Part shown: positions 7,897 to 15,836 of the stretch, one piece after another | Layout: every line of letters begins with the position of its first letter | How positions within the stretch are numbered: the first letter of the stretch is position 1 | Assembly: GCA_023387775.1 (NCBI GenBank) | Contig: JAEWHN010000094.1 | Coordinates: forward strand, 1 to 49,674 | DNA from: Pseudomonadota bacterium | Lineage (GTDB): Bacteria; Pseudomonadota; Alphaproteobacteria; Rhizobiales; Rhizobiaceae | Direction of reading: 5' to 3' | Length of the DNA stretch: 49,674 nucleotides | Notes under the pieces: model-generated | The model's database searches: none | What the model was told of the DNA's origin: nothing | Seen by the model: the letters and a program-made list of their open reading frames with translations, nothing else | Program-made: the position numbers and the translations under genes

Positions 7897-8889
7897 CTAC
7901 TTCACCGCCTTTGCCGTCACATGCACGGTCTCGGCCACCGGCGTCAGCGGCTTGCGGTCGGAAAACCACGAGATCAGATTGTCGGCCACCAGGTCGGCCA
8001 TGGCGTTGCGCGTATGCACCGAAGCCGAACCGACATGCGGCAGAAGCACCGCATTGGGCAGATCGATCAGCGCCTGCGGCACATGCGGCTCGTCGGCGAA
8101 CACATCCAGCCCGGCGGCATGGATGGTGCCGTCGCTGAGCGCTGCGATCAGCGCCTCCTCGTCCACCGTGCTGCCGCGCCCGATATTGACGAACACGCCG
8201 TCCGGCCCGAGCGCCCGGAAAATGCTGGCATCCACCACCTTTTCCGTCGCCGCCCCGCCCGGCACCACCGAGATCAGCGTATCGACCGCGCCTGCCAGCT
8301 CCTCGAGGCTTGAATAGTATTCATAGGCCAGCCCCTCGACCGGACGGCGATTGTGGTAGGCAATCGAGACGCCGAACGCCTCCAGCCGCTTGGCGATCGC
8401 CATCCCGATACGGCCCATGCCGAAGATGCCGGCGCGGCGGCCGCGCAATGTCGCGGGCGTGAAAGGATAGTTGCCCTCGCGCGCCCAGCGGCCGGCGCGC
8501 AGATAGGCTTCTGCGCGCGGGAGCTCGCGCACCGTGTTGATGAGCAGGCCGAGCGCCGTATCGGCCACTTCCTCAGTCAGCACGTCGGGCGTGTTGGTCA
8601 CCATCACGCCCTTGCTTCCGGCATGGCGGGCATCCACCGCGTCATAGCCCACGCCGAAGGAAGCGATGATCTCCAGATTGGGCAGCGCATCGATGAAGGC
8701 GGCGTCGAGCGGCTCCAGGAATCCGCTGGCCGCCACGCCGCGCACGTCGCGCCTCAGTTCCGGCGTCAGCAGTGCCGCGTCCACCTTGTCGATGCGCACC
8801 ATGTTGAAGGCCCCGTCGACCCGCGCCACGGCGCGCTCGTGCAGACGGCCCGGCACCAGGACCGTCACGGACGGATGCAGTTGATTCAT
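7897..8889 (-). CDS. D-isomer-specific 2-hydroxyacid dehydrogenase (glyoxylate/hydroxypyruvate reductase-like)
   Basis: A 330-residue NAD(P)H-dependent dehydrogenase. The cofactor-binding GMGRIG is at 157-162. The catalytic set is Arg238 (NIGRGS), Glu267 (ADEP) and His285 (LPHVGSAS). The FGVGYDAVD stretch near residue 78 is typical of the GhrB/GyaR group that reduces glyoxylate or hydroxypyruvate. The ATG at 8889 is preceded by GGAGAG and overlaps the stop of the LacI gene as ATGA, so the two are translationally coupled and the regulator probably controls this enzyme. With glycerate kinase at 18289 it could handle glyoxylate from purine breakdown, but that link is inferred. Confidence 0.88.
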   Translation of the reverse strand: MNQLHPSVTVLVPGRLHERAVARVDGAFNMVRIDKVDAALLTPELRRDVRGVAASGFLEPLDAAFIDALPNLEIIASFGVGYDAVDARHAGSKGVMVTNTPDVLTEEVADTALGLLINTVRELPRAEAYLRAGRWAREGNYPFTPATLRGRRAGIFGMGRIGMAIAKRLEAFGVSIAYHNRRPVEGLAYEYYSSLEELAGAVDTLISVVPGGAATEKVVDASIFRALGPDGVFVNIGRGSTVDEEALIAALSDGTIHAAGLDVFADEPHVPQALIDLPNAVLLPHVGSASVHTRNAMADLVADNLISWFSDRKPLTPVAETVHVTAKAVK

Positions 8890-9935
8890 TTTCTCTCCAC
8901 GGGCTTGGCGGTCGACTGCCTGACATGCAGCTCCGGCCTTATCAGTTCCTGCGACGGCCGCACCGGCTGGCCGTTCAGCTTGTCGAGCAGCGCGCTTGCC
9001 GCGCGGCGGCCGACTTCGCGCTGGCCGTTCCACACCGTGGTGAGCGCCGGCGTGGCGATGGCCGCTTCCTCCAGGTCGTCATAGCCGGTGACGGAGATGT
9101 CCACGCCCGGCACCAGGCCGGCGCGCGCTATGCCGTTCATCAGGCCGATGGCGACGAGGTCGTTCCAGCACACGGCGGCGGTCGGCCGGTCCTGCAGCGC
9201 CAGGAACTGGCTGGCCGCCTCGAAACCGGCCTGCTTGGTGCGCGGGCCGGGGAAACGCCAGGAAGCCGAGGGCTCCAGCCCCGCAGCCTGCATGGCCTTG
9301 AGATAACCCTGGTAACGGTCGCGCCCGGTCGAGGTCTGGTCGGTGCCGCCGATCATGGCGATGCGCTTGTGACCGAGCGAGATGAGATGATTGGTGGCCA
9401 GCGCGGTGCCATAGGCGTCGTCGCCGCGGAACACCGGCACATTGGCGCCCTCCACACGGCGCGCGATCAGCACCGCCGGCAGGCCGTTCTCCTCCGCCAT
9501 CCTGATGTCCTCCGCCGGCGTGCCGATCGCCGGCGACATGATCACGCCGTCGGCGCCCAGCTGCAGCAGCGTATCGACGAAGGTGCGCTGCTTTTCCAGG
9601 TCGTCATAATGGTTGGACAGGATGAAGGTCTGGCGACTGCGGTCGAGCTCGCTTTCGATCGACTTCAGGATCTCGGCGAAGAACGGGTTCATGATGTCGT
9701 GCACCACCACCCCGACGATGCCCGACCGCGACGTGCGCAGCGAAGCCGCGCGACGGTTGTAGATATAGCCGATGGCGCGGGCATGTTCCTTGATGCGCTC
9801 GCGCGTCGCATCGGCCACCAGCGGGCTGTCTCGCAAGGCGAGCGAAACCGTTGCCGTCGAAACGCCCAGGGCATCCGCAATGGTTGAAAGCTTGATTTTC
9901 TGTGCCAGCACGTCCTCCCGGCCCACAGGGCGCAT
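8886..9935 (-). CDS. LacI-family transcriptional regulator
   Basis: About 349 residues: an N-terminal helix-turn-helix (KLSTIADALGVSTATVSLALR) with its hinge, then a periplasmic-binding-protein-like effector domain (GIVGVVVHDIMNPFFAE to the C-terminus). It precedes and overlaps a 2-hydroxyacid dehydrogenase gene. The start is unusual. ATG at 9935 directly abuts a perfect 23-bp palindrome (9936-9958) and has no Shine-Dalgarno sequence. GGGAGG at 9914-9919 lies five bases before a CTG codon (9908), which would give LAQKIKLST, the usual length for this family. Real initiation may therefore be at 9908, or at the GTG at 9911. Confidence 0.85.
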   Translation of the reverse strand: MRPVGREDVLAQKIKLSTIADALGVSTATVSLALRDSPLVADATRERIKEHARAIGYIYNRRAASLRTSRSGIVGVVVHDIMNPFFAEILKSIESELDRSRQTFILSNHYDDLEKQRTFVDTLLQLGADGVIMSPAIGTPAEDIRMAEENGLPAVLIARRVEGANVPVFRGDDAYGTALATNHLISLGHKRIAMIGGTDQTSTGRDRYQGYLKAMQAAGLEPSASWRFPGPRTKQAGFEAASQFLALQDRPTAAVCWNDLVAIGLMNGIARAGLVPGVDISVTGYDDLEEAAIATPALTTVWNGQREVGRRAASALLDKLNGQPVRPSQELIRPELHVRQSTAKPVERK

Positions 9936-9958
9936 GGCTTTTAAACAGTTTAAAAGCC
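9936..9958. promoter_or_regulatory. Perfect 23-bp palindrome, probable LacI-family operator
   Basis: GGCTTTTAAAC and GTTTAAAAGCC are perfect 11-base arms around a central A. The site lies between the EamA gene stop (9983) and the LacI-family coding region. Position and symmetry suggest an autoregulatory operator over the LacI-dehydrogenase transcript. I found no second copy of this TTTAAAC-A-GTTTAAA core in the window. Confidence 0.6.
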
Positions 9959-9982
9959 TATACGACATTCAGGCCGGGCAAA

Positions 9983-10924
9983 TCAAAGCCTTTTTGCCAG
10001 GTCCTCGTCCTCGGCCATGGGCACGGTGCGGCGCCCCAGGCGCAACTGGCGCTCGCGGTGGACGATATAGAAGCCGCTGGCCACGATTATGCCGGCCCCG
10101 CCCAGCGTCCAGCCGTCCGGCAACTGGTCGAACACGAGGTAGCCGAAGCCGATCATCCACACCATCTGCAGATAAGGATAGGGCGCCAGCGCCGTGGCAG
10201 TGGCCTGCTTGTAGGCCTTGATCAGCAGCCAGTGTCCGAAGCCGCCGAAGAAGCCGAGCAAGAGCAGGATCATCCACTGGAACGCGTCGGTCGGCAGAGC
10301 CGCGGTGTAGAGCCCCACCGGAAGCATCAGCACCGCCGGCGCCAGCGCCGAATAGAAGATCAGGCTCTCGGCCGTCTCGGTCGCGCCCATGTGCCGGGTC
10401 ATGATGACATAGAGGCAATAGCTGATCGTCGAGCAGATGGCGTAGACATGGCCGAGCTGGAAGGCAGCAACGCCCGGCCGCGTGATGACCAGCACGCCGA
10501 CGAAGCCGGCCAGGATGGCCATCCAGCGCCGCCAGCCGGCCCATTCGCCCAGCAGCGGCCCGGCAAGCGCGGTGATGACCATCGGCGCGAAGAAATAGAT
10601 CGACGTGGTTTCGGCAAGCTGCAGCGTCCTCAGCGCCGCGAAATTGAAGATGGTCGAGCCGAACAGGAACACGCCGCGCAGCACCTGCATCGGCAGGCTT
10701 TTGACCCGGAACATGGCCGGATTGGCCCAGCTGCGGAACAGCAGCAGCACCAGCACCACATGCACCGCGAAGCGCACCCAGGAAATGAAGGTCGCGGGCA
10801 GGCCCGACAGCACCAGATACTTGGCGCTGGAATCGAGGCAGGAAAACAGGAAGCCGGCGCAGAATACCAGGAGGATTGCGGATGTGGGGGTCGCCTGTTC
10901 GCTGGCGGCAGTGGACTTGCTCAC
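9983..10924 (-). CDS. EamA/DMT-family transporter
   Basis: A 313-residue inner-membrane protein with ten hydrophobic segments in two EamA repeats (about 15-150 and 160-290), the drug/metabolite transporter fold. Conserved features include ATFISWVRFA, RGVFLFGSTIFNFAALRTL, and the repeat-ending ETTSIYFFAPMVITALAGPLLGE. It exports or imports a small metabolite that cannot be named. It is 48 bases upstream of the LacI gene on the same strand, and the operator palindrome lies in that gap, so it may be separately expressed. A long overlapping frame on the same strand (9969-10970) has arginine/alanine-biased shadow composition and is not real. Confidence 0.85.
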   Translation of the reverse strand: MSKSTAASEQATPTSAILLVFCAGFLFSCLDSSAKYLVLSGLPATFISWVRFAVHVVLVLLLFRSWANPAMFRVKSLPMQVLRGVFLFGSTIFNFAALRTLQLAETTSIYFFAPMVITALAGPLLGEWAGWRRWMAILAGFVGVLVITRPGVAAFQLGHVYAICSTISYCLYVIMTRHMGATETAESLIFYSALAPAVLMLPVGLYTAALPTDAFQWMILLLLGFFGGFGHWLLIKAYKQATATALAPYPYLQMVWMIGFGYLVFDQLPDGWTLGGAGIIVASGFYIVHRERQLRLGRRTVPMAEDEDLAKRL

Positions 10925-11040
10925 GATTCGCAGCCGGTCTGGTTAATTGTTTCGACCGCTTGTCGGCCACCTTCCTGTGGTGCGCAAGCCCGAAGCTGTG
11001 GTCCAGAAGGTGAAACGCTCGATGCCCTGAGGCCCCGGCG

Positions 11041-11511
11041 CTACTCCTCCGTTTCCTCGGCTTCGTCGTGTACTACGAGGGGAGCACCGGAAAGATTGGC
11101 CTCGACCCGCTGCAGAAGCTTGCCCAGCAGCTTCTGCTCCTTCTTGTCGAAGCCGCGAAAGGCCTGCTTTTCGGTCTTTCGCACCGATTTCTCGATGGCG
11201 CGGATGGTGTCGCGCCCGCTCTGGGTGAGGAACACATGGGCCTGGCGGGCGTCGGATTCGGAGGCCCGCTTTTCCAGGAAGCCCTGCACCTGCAGCCGGT
11301 TGATGGTCTTGGTGATGGTGGGCGGACGAACGCCAAGCCGCGTCGCCAGCTGGCCGGGCGTCTGCCCGTCCTCGAGGTTGAGCGCCAGCATGATCTGGTC
11401 CTGGCCGGCATAGAAGCCGTGCTCCAGCAAGCGCGCGGCCAATGCGGTTCGAGACAGCCGCGCCGCCGAATGCAGATGGTTCATGGTCGCGCTTCTGTCT
11501 GCCTTGGCCAT
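11041..11511 (-). CDS. MarR-family transcriptional regulator
   Basis: A 156-residue winged-helix regulator: a dimerisation helix, then TPGQLATRLGVRPPTITKTINRL (recognition helix) and the wing SESDARQAHVFLT, followed by C-terminal helices and an acidic tail (HDEAEETEE). MarR proteins usually bind palindromes near their own promoter and respond to small ligands. It is divergent from the CobW GTPase gene at 11781; the 269-base gap between them shows no clear dyad to me. Target and ligand are unknown. Confidence 0.85.
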   Translation of the reverse strand: MAKADRSATMNHLHSAARLSRTALAARLLEHGFYAGQDQIMLALNLEDGQTPGQLATRLGVRPPTITKTINRLQVQGFLEKRASESDARQAHVFLTQSGRDTIRAIEKSVRKTEKQAFRGFDKKEQKLLGKLLQRVEANLSGAPLVVHDEAEETEE

Positions 11512-11780
11512 TCGTCACCTCTCCGCTCGACGCCATGCCACCAGCCCTTTGCCGGCAACCAGGCCCGACGCGCTCATGCCAGACGCAAATAACAGTCGGA
11601 TGACAAAGGAAAATAGTCGATCGGCCCGCATCCTCCAACTGCCATGCTTGCGCGCATCCGAAATTCCCGGCCGCGATGGTCGCGCCTCGCCGAAAGCCCT
11701 GCAAAGCCCTGCCCGGATTGGTGCGTGCAAAACCGCCCTCGCCGTCCTATATGGAGCCCAATCATCCTATCGAGGACATC

Positions 11781-12845
11781 ATGAGCGAAGCACAGACGCA
11801 GATCCCCGTAACCGTGCTCACCGGCTATCTCGGCTCGGGCAAGACCACGCTGCTTAACCGCATCCTCTCCGAAAACCACGGCAAGCGCTATGCCGTCATC
11901 GTCAACGAATTCGGCGAGATCGGCATCGACAACGACCTGATCGTGGAATCCGACGAGGAAATCTACGAGATGAACAATGGCTGCGTGTGCTGCACGGTGC
12001 GCGGCGACCTGATCCGCGTCGTGGAAGGCCTGATGCGTCGCCCCGGCCGCTTCGACGCCATCGTGGTGGAAACCACCGGCCTGGCAGACCCGGTGCCCGT
12101 GGCGCAGACCTTCTTCATGGACGAGGACGTCCGCTCCAAGACCAAGCTCGACGCCGTGGTGGCGCTGGTGGATGCCAAGCACCTGCCGCTGCGCCTGACG
12201 GACAGCCGCGAGGCCGAAGACCAGATCGCCTTCGCCGACGTGGTGCTGGTCAACAAGACCGACCTGGTGGATGAGGACGAACTGCGGGCCGTGGAAGCCA
12301 CCATCCGCGCCATCAACCCCGCCGCCACCATCCACCGCACCACCCGCGCCGGCGTGCCGCTGGAGACGGTGCTCGACCGCGGCGCCTTCGACCTGAAGCG
12401 GGTGCTGGAAAACGAACCGAACTTCCTGGAGGCGCATGATCACGACCACGATCATGAATGCGGCCCGAATTGCGACCACGACCATCACCACCATCATCAT
12501 CATGACCATGATCACCACGACCACGGCCATGCCTCGCCCATTCACGACGTGACGGTGCAGTCGGTCTCGCTGCGCGCCGGCGAGATGGACCCGAAGAAGT
12601 TCTTCCCCTGGATCGAGAAGATCACCCAGCTCGAGGGGCCGAACATCCTGCGCCTCAAGGGCATCATCGCCATCAAGGACGATCCGGAGCGCTACGTCAT
12701 CCAGGGCGTGCACATGATCATCGAGGGCGACCACCAGCGCGCCTGGAAGGACGACGAAAAGCACGAAAGCCGCCTCGTCTTCATCGGCCGCGAGCTCGAC
12801 GCCGAGCGCCTGAAGCGCAGCTTCGAGGCCTGCCAGGCGGCTTGA
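11781..12845 (+). CDS. CobW/COG0523-family metal-handling GTPase
   Basis: A 354-residue G3E GTPase. Walker A is GYLGSGKT at 15-22, the metal-binding CVCC is at 68-71 (GCVCCTVRGDL), and the guanine-specificity motif NKTD is at 158-161. A histidine/aspartate-rich linker (about 219-250, with CGPNC inside) probably binds zinc, cobalt or nickel and precedes the C-terminal CobW_C domain. COG0523 proteins insert or allocate metals; the His-rich linker suggests a zinc chaperone. CGAGGA five bases before ATG 11781 supports this start over an upstream ATG at 11751. It is followed by a WD40 protein gene that may be its functional partner. Confidence 0.9.
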   Translation: MSEAQTQIPVTVLTGYLGSGKTTLLNRILSENHGKRYAVIVNEFGEIGIDNDLIVESDEEIYEMNNGCVCCTVRGDLIRVVEGLMRRPGRFDAIVVETTGLADPVPVAQTFFMDEDVRSKTKLDAVVALVDAKHLPLRLTDSREAEDQIAFADVVLVNKTDLVDEDELRAVEATIRAINPAATIHRTTRAGVPLETVLDRGAFDLKRVLENEPNFLEAHDHDHDHECGPNCDHDHHHHHHHDHDHHDHGHASPIHDVTVQSVSLRAGEMDPKKFFPWIEKITQLEGPNILRLKGIIAIKDDPERYVIQGVHMIIEGDHQRAWKDDEKHESRLVFIGRELDAERLKRSFEACQAA

Positions 12846-13001
12846 GCCCGCTCGGCAGGCGCTCGAGCGCCTGCCCCGCCCATTCTTGCCCAGGCCCGAA
12901 AGGTCGAGTAATCCCGGTCATCGGCTCCCGTCGAGCCGACGACGGACGCTTTCGACAGCATCGATCCGATCCGCAGTATCCAACGGAAGACACCAGAGCC
13001 C

Positions 13002-13976
13002 ATGCCCACAGTCGCGCCGCTTGATCTCGAAGGCCACTGCATCGCCGCCGTCTTCCTCGGCGGCATCCCGCATTTCGCGCTGGCCGACGGCGTCGTCCAC
13101 CGGCTCGACCACGGCCACAAATGGACCGAACTGCACGACGGTCTCTTGTCCACCGCCTACGACGCCGCCCGCTCGCGGCTGATCACCGGCGGCGAGGACG
13201 GCAAGGTCCGCGCGCTCGGCGCGGGCGACGCGGTCGAGACCCTGGCCGAAATCGGCAGGAAGTGGATCACCAGCGTAGCGGCCGGCCCGCAGGGCGCCAT
13301 CGCCTATGCCACCGGCAAGACCGCCACCGTGCGCTTCGCGGACGGCAAGGTGAAGGATTTCGTCCATCCCCGCTCGGTCGAAGGCATTGCCTTCGCGCCC
13401 AAGGGCATGCGCATCGGCGTTGCCCGCTACAATGGCGCGACGCTGCATTTCCCGGCCACCGAAGGCAAGCCGACCGAACTGGAATGGGCCGGCGCCCACA
13501 CCGGCATCACCTTCTCGCCCGACGGCAACTATGTCGTCACCACCATGCAGGAAAACGCCCTGCATGGCTGGAGGCTTTCCGACGCCAAGCACATGCGCAT
13601 GAGCGGCTATCCGATGAAGGTGAAGAGCCTGTCGTGGAGCGCCAAGGGCAAGTGGCTGGCCAGCTCCGGTGCGCCGGCGGCAATCGTCTGGCCATTCCAG
13701 GGCAAGGACGGCCCGATGGGCAAGGCACCGCTGGAGCTCGGCACGCGCGGCAACGCCGCCGTCACCTGCGTGGCCTGCCACCCCAGCGAGGACATCGTGG
13801 CCATCGGCTACAATGACGGCATGATCCTTGCCGCCCGCTTCGCCGACCAGAAGGAGGTGCTGCTGCGCCGCCCCGGCAAGGGCGCTGTCACCGCGATGAG
13901 CTGGGACGACGACGAGCGCCGCATCGCCTTCGGTTCGGAAGCCGGCGACTGCGGGGTTATCGATATAGCGGGCTGA
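13002..13976 (+). CDS. WD40-repeat protein linked to the CobW GTPase
   Basis: A 324-residue protein with no signal peptide, built of degenerate WD40 blades. Typical blade stretches recur, such as GHCIAAVFLGG, ARSRLITGGEDGKV, GITFSPDGNYVV, VKSLSWSAKGKWLASSG, VTCVACHPSEDIVAIGYNDG and VTAMSWDDDERRIAFGS, consistent with a cytoplasmic seven-bladed propeller. It lies 156 bases downstream of the CobW gene on the same strand, so co-transcription is plausible. WD40 propellers are scaffolds; here the partner might be the GTPase or its client metalloprotein, which is inference. The ATG has only a weak ribosome-binding site (CAGAG). Confidence 0.85.
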   Translation: MPTVAPLDLEGHCIAAVFLGGIPHFALADGVVHRLDHGHKWTELHDGLLSTAYDAARSRLITGGEDGKVRALGAGDAVETLAEIGRKWITSVAAGPQGAIAYATGKTATVRFADGKVKDFVHPRSVEGIAFAPKGMRIGVARYNGATLHFPATEGKPTELEWAGAHTGITFSPDGNYVVTTMQENALHGWRLSDAKHMRMSGYPMKVKSLSWSAKGKWLASSGAPAAIVWPFQGKDGPMGKAPLELGTRGNAAVTCVACHPSEDIVAIGYNDGMILAARFADQKEVLLRRPGKGAVTAMSWDDDERRIAFGSEAGDCGVIDIAG

Positions 13977-14102
13977 TAAAGCCCTCTAAGTCCCGTCGCG
14001 CCGCAGGCGCGGGTGAATGAACCAAGACCGATCACCCTACACAGGCGCGTTCCGCGCCGGCCCAGCCAATCAAAGGCAGGGCAATCGCATATGGCACGAC
14101 TT

Positions 14103-14240
14103 ACCCCCACTCCGCCTCGCTTCGCTCGGCACCTCTCCCCCTCAAAAGGGGAGAGGAAAGGTGCCAAGCTCGCGGACGACGTTTCCTCTCCCCCGTCGAG
14201 CGGGGGAGAGGTGGTTTGCGAAGCAAACCGGAGTGGGGGT
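14103..14240. repeat. Palindromic intergenic repeat, family A copy 1
   Basis: The 386-base gap 13977-14362 contains no gene. Arms at 14103-14158 and 14183-14240 are imperfect reverse complements, each running from ACCCCCACTCCG through TTCGC to a CACCTCTCCCC hairpin. Each arm also folds alone (CTCTCCCC with GGGGAGAG). The same pattern recurs at 44214-44485. Downstream of it, before the aminotransferase start, I see nothing else. Confidence 0.7.
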
Positions 14241-14362
14241 CGAAGTCCAGATGCGACAGCCCCACCATCAAAGGCGAGGCTAAGGTCGCCCAACTTCCCG
14301 CCATTGCCTGAATGCAGGCGTGACGCTACAACTTCTGCTCCACGACAATGGGCAGGAAATAA

Positions 14363-15745
14363 TTGCGGACATCAGGGAACAAGGCCACCACGCAGGGCGG
14401 CATCAGTCTGGCGCGCATAGCAACCATTCGCGCCACCGAAGCAACCGCATTCCGCGAGGCGCGGCCGAAATCCGAGGCCGCTGTCGGCAACGGCCTCAAA
14501 GGCTTCCTCGACGGCGTGCCGATGCACTGGATGAACGACTGGCCGACCCCGTTCCCCATCCTGGTCGAGAAGGCCAAGGGCGCCACGATCACTGACATCG
14601 ACGGCAACAAGCTGGCCGATTTCTGCCTGGGCGACACCGGCTCGATGTTCGGCCATTCGCCGGCGCCGGTGGCCAAGGCCATCCGCCGCCAGGCCAAGCG
14701 CGGCCTGACCTACATGCTGCCCAGCGAGGACGTTCTGCCGCTGGGCGAACTGCTTGCCGCCCGCTTCGGCCTGCCGCACTGGCAGATCGCCACCACCGCC
14801 ACCGACGCCAACCGCTTTGCGCTGCGGGTGGCGCGTGCCATCACCAATCGGCCCAAGATCCTCGTCTTCAACGGCTGCTATCACGGCTCGGTCGACGAGA
14901 CGATGGTTCGGCTGAAGGATGGCAAGCCGATCAACCGGCCGGGGCTCGCCGGCGAGTTCCGCGACCTGACCCAGAGCGCCAGGATCGTCGAGTTCAACGA
15001 CCTTCCCGCGCTGGAGGCTGCCCTGGCCGAAGGCGACGTGGCCTGCGTCATCACCGAGCCGGTGCTGACCAATTGCTGCATGGTGCTGCCCGAGCCAGGC
15101 TTCCACGAGGGCCTGCGCAAGATCACCCGCCGCTACGGCACGCTGCTTCTCATTGATGAGACACACACAATCTCCACCGGCCCCGGCGGCTACACCCGCA
15201 GATACAATCTCGAGCCCGACCTGTTCGTGCTCGGCAAGCCGGTTGCCGGCGGCGTGCCCGCCAGCGTCTGGGGCATGAGCGAGGAAGTGGCGAGCCGCTA
15301 CAATTCCTACAATCTCACGCGCGAAGCCGGCTTTTCAGGCATGGGAACCACGCTCTCGGCCAACCCGCTGCAGTTCGCCGCCATGCGCGCGAACCTTGAA
15401 GAGGTGATGACCGAAGAAAATTACGGGCATATGGAAAAGCTGGCCGGCCGGCTTGCCGCGGGGCTGGAAGCCTCGATCGCGCGCCACAACCTGCCCTGGC
15501 ACGTGCAGCGCGTAGGCGCCCGCGTCGAGTTCATCTGCGCGCCCGGCCCGCTGAAGAACGGCGCCGAGGCCGAGGAGGCCCATGCGCCGAAGCTGGAGGC
15601 GGCGATCCATGTCGCGCTGGTCAATCGTGGCGTGCTGATCGCGCCGTTCCACAACATGATGCTGGTTTCGCCGGTGACGACCAGGAAGCAGGTCGACAAG
15701 CTGATCGCCGCCTTCGACGACATCGCCAAAGATCTCGTGGCGTGA
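14363..15745 (+). CDS. Class III (PLP) aminotransferase, aspartate-aminotransferase-family/GSA-like
   Basis: A fold-type I PLP enzyme of about 460 residues. The PLP-binding lysine is Lys292 in FVLGKPVAGGVP and the pyridine-nitrogen Asp265 is in LLIDETHT; FNGCYHGSVDE (169-179) and GDTGSMFGHSP (90-100) are also typical. It resembles glutamate-1-semialdehyde aminomutase and omega-transaminases but has IDETHT where those have FDEV. Its partner 91 bases downstream is a glutamine-synthetase-like ligase, hinting at an amine or amino-acid catabolic route. No ATG lies upstream of residue 54; TTG at 14363 with AGGA five bases upstream is the likely start, though the N-terminus is uncertain. Confidence 0.8.
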   Translation: MRTSGNKATTQGGISLARIATIRATEATAFREARPKSEAAVGNGLKGFLDGVPMHWMNDWPTPFPILVEKAKGATITDIDGNKLADFCLGDTGSMFGHSPAPVAKAIRRQAKRGLTYMLPSEDVLPLGELLAARFGLPHWQIATTATDANRFALRVARAITNRPKILVFNGCYHGSVDETMVRLKDGKPINRPGLAGEFRDLTQSARIVEFNDLPALEAALAEGDVACVITEPVLTNCCMVLPEPGFHEGLRKITRRYGTLLLIDETHTISTGPGGYTRRYNLEPDLFVLGKPVAGGVPASVWGMSEEVASRYNSYNLTREAGFSGMGTTLSANPLQFAAMRANLEEVMTEENYGHMEKLAGRLAAGLEASIARHNLPWHVQRVGARVEFICAPGPLKNGAEAEEAHAPKLEAAIHVALVNRGVLIAPFHNMMLVSPVTTRKQVDKLIAAFDDIAKDLVA

Positions 15746-15836
15746 TTTCTCCTGCATCCCCATGGGCCCGGCGGCCGTGGGGATGACTGACTGCAGCATC
15801 ATCGCCCATGGCGACTCGAAAACAGAGTATTTCCCA

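Noticed and set aside
9902..11413. Long rightward open frame of about 500 codons
   Set aside because: It runs antisense through the EamA and MarR genes and has the Arg/Gln/His-rich composition of a high-GC shadow frame.
11574..12764. Leftward open frame of nearly 400 codons opposite the CobW gene
   Set aside because: It mirrors the CobW reading frame, including a Val/Met run opposite the His-rich linker; CobW has all family motifs.
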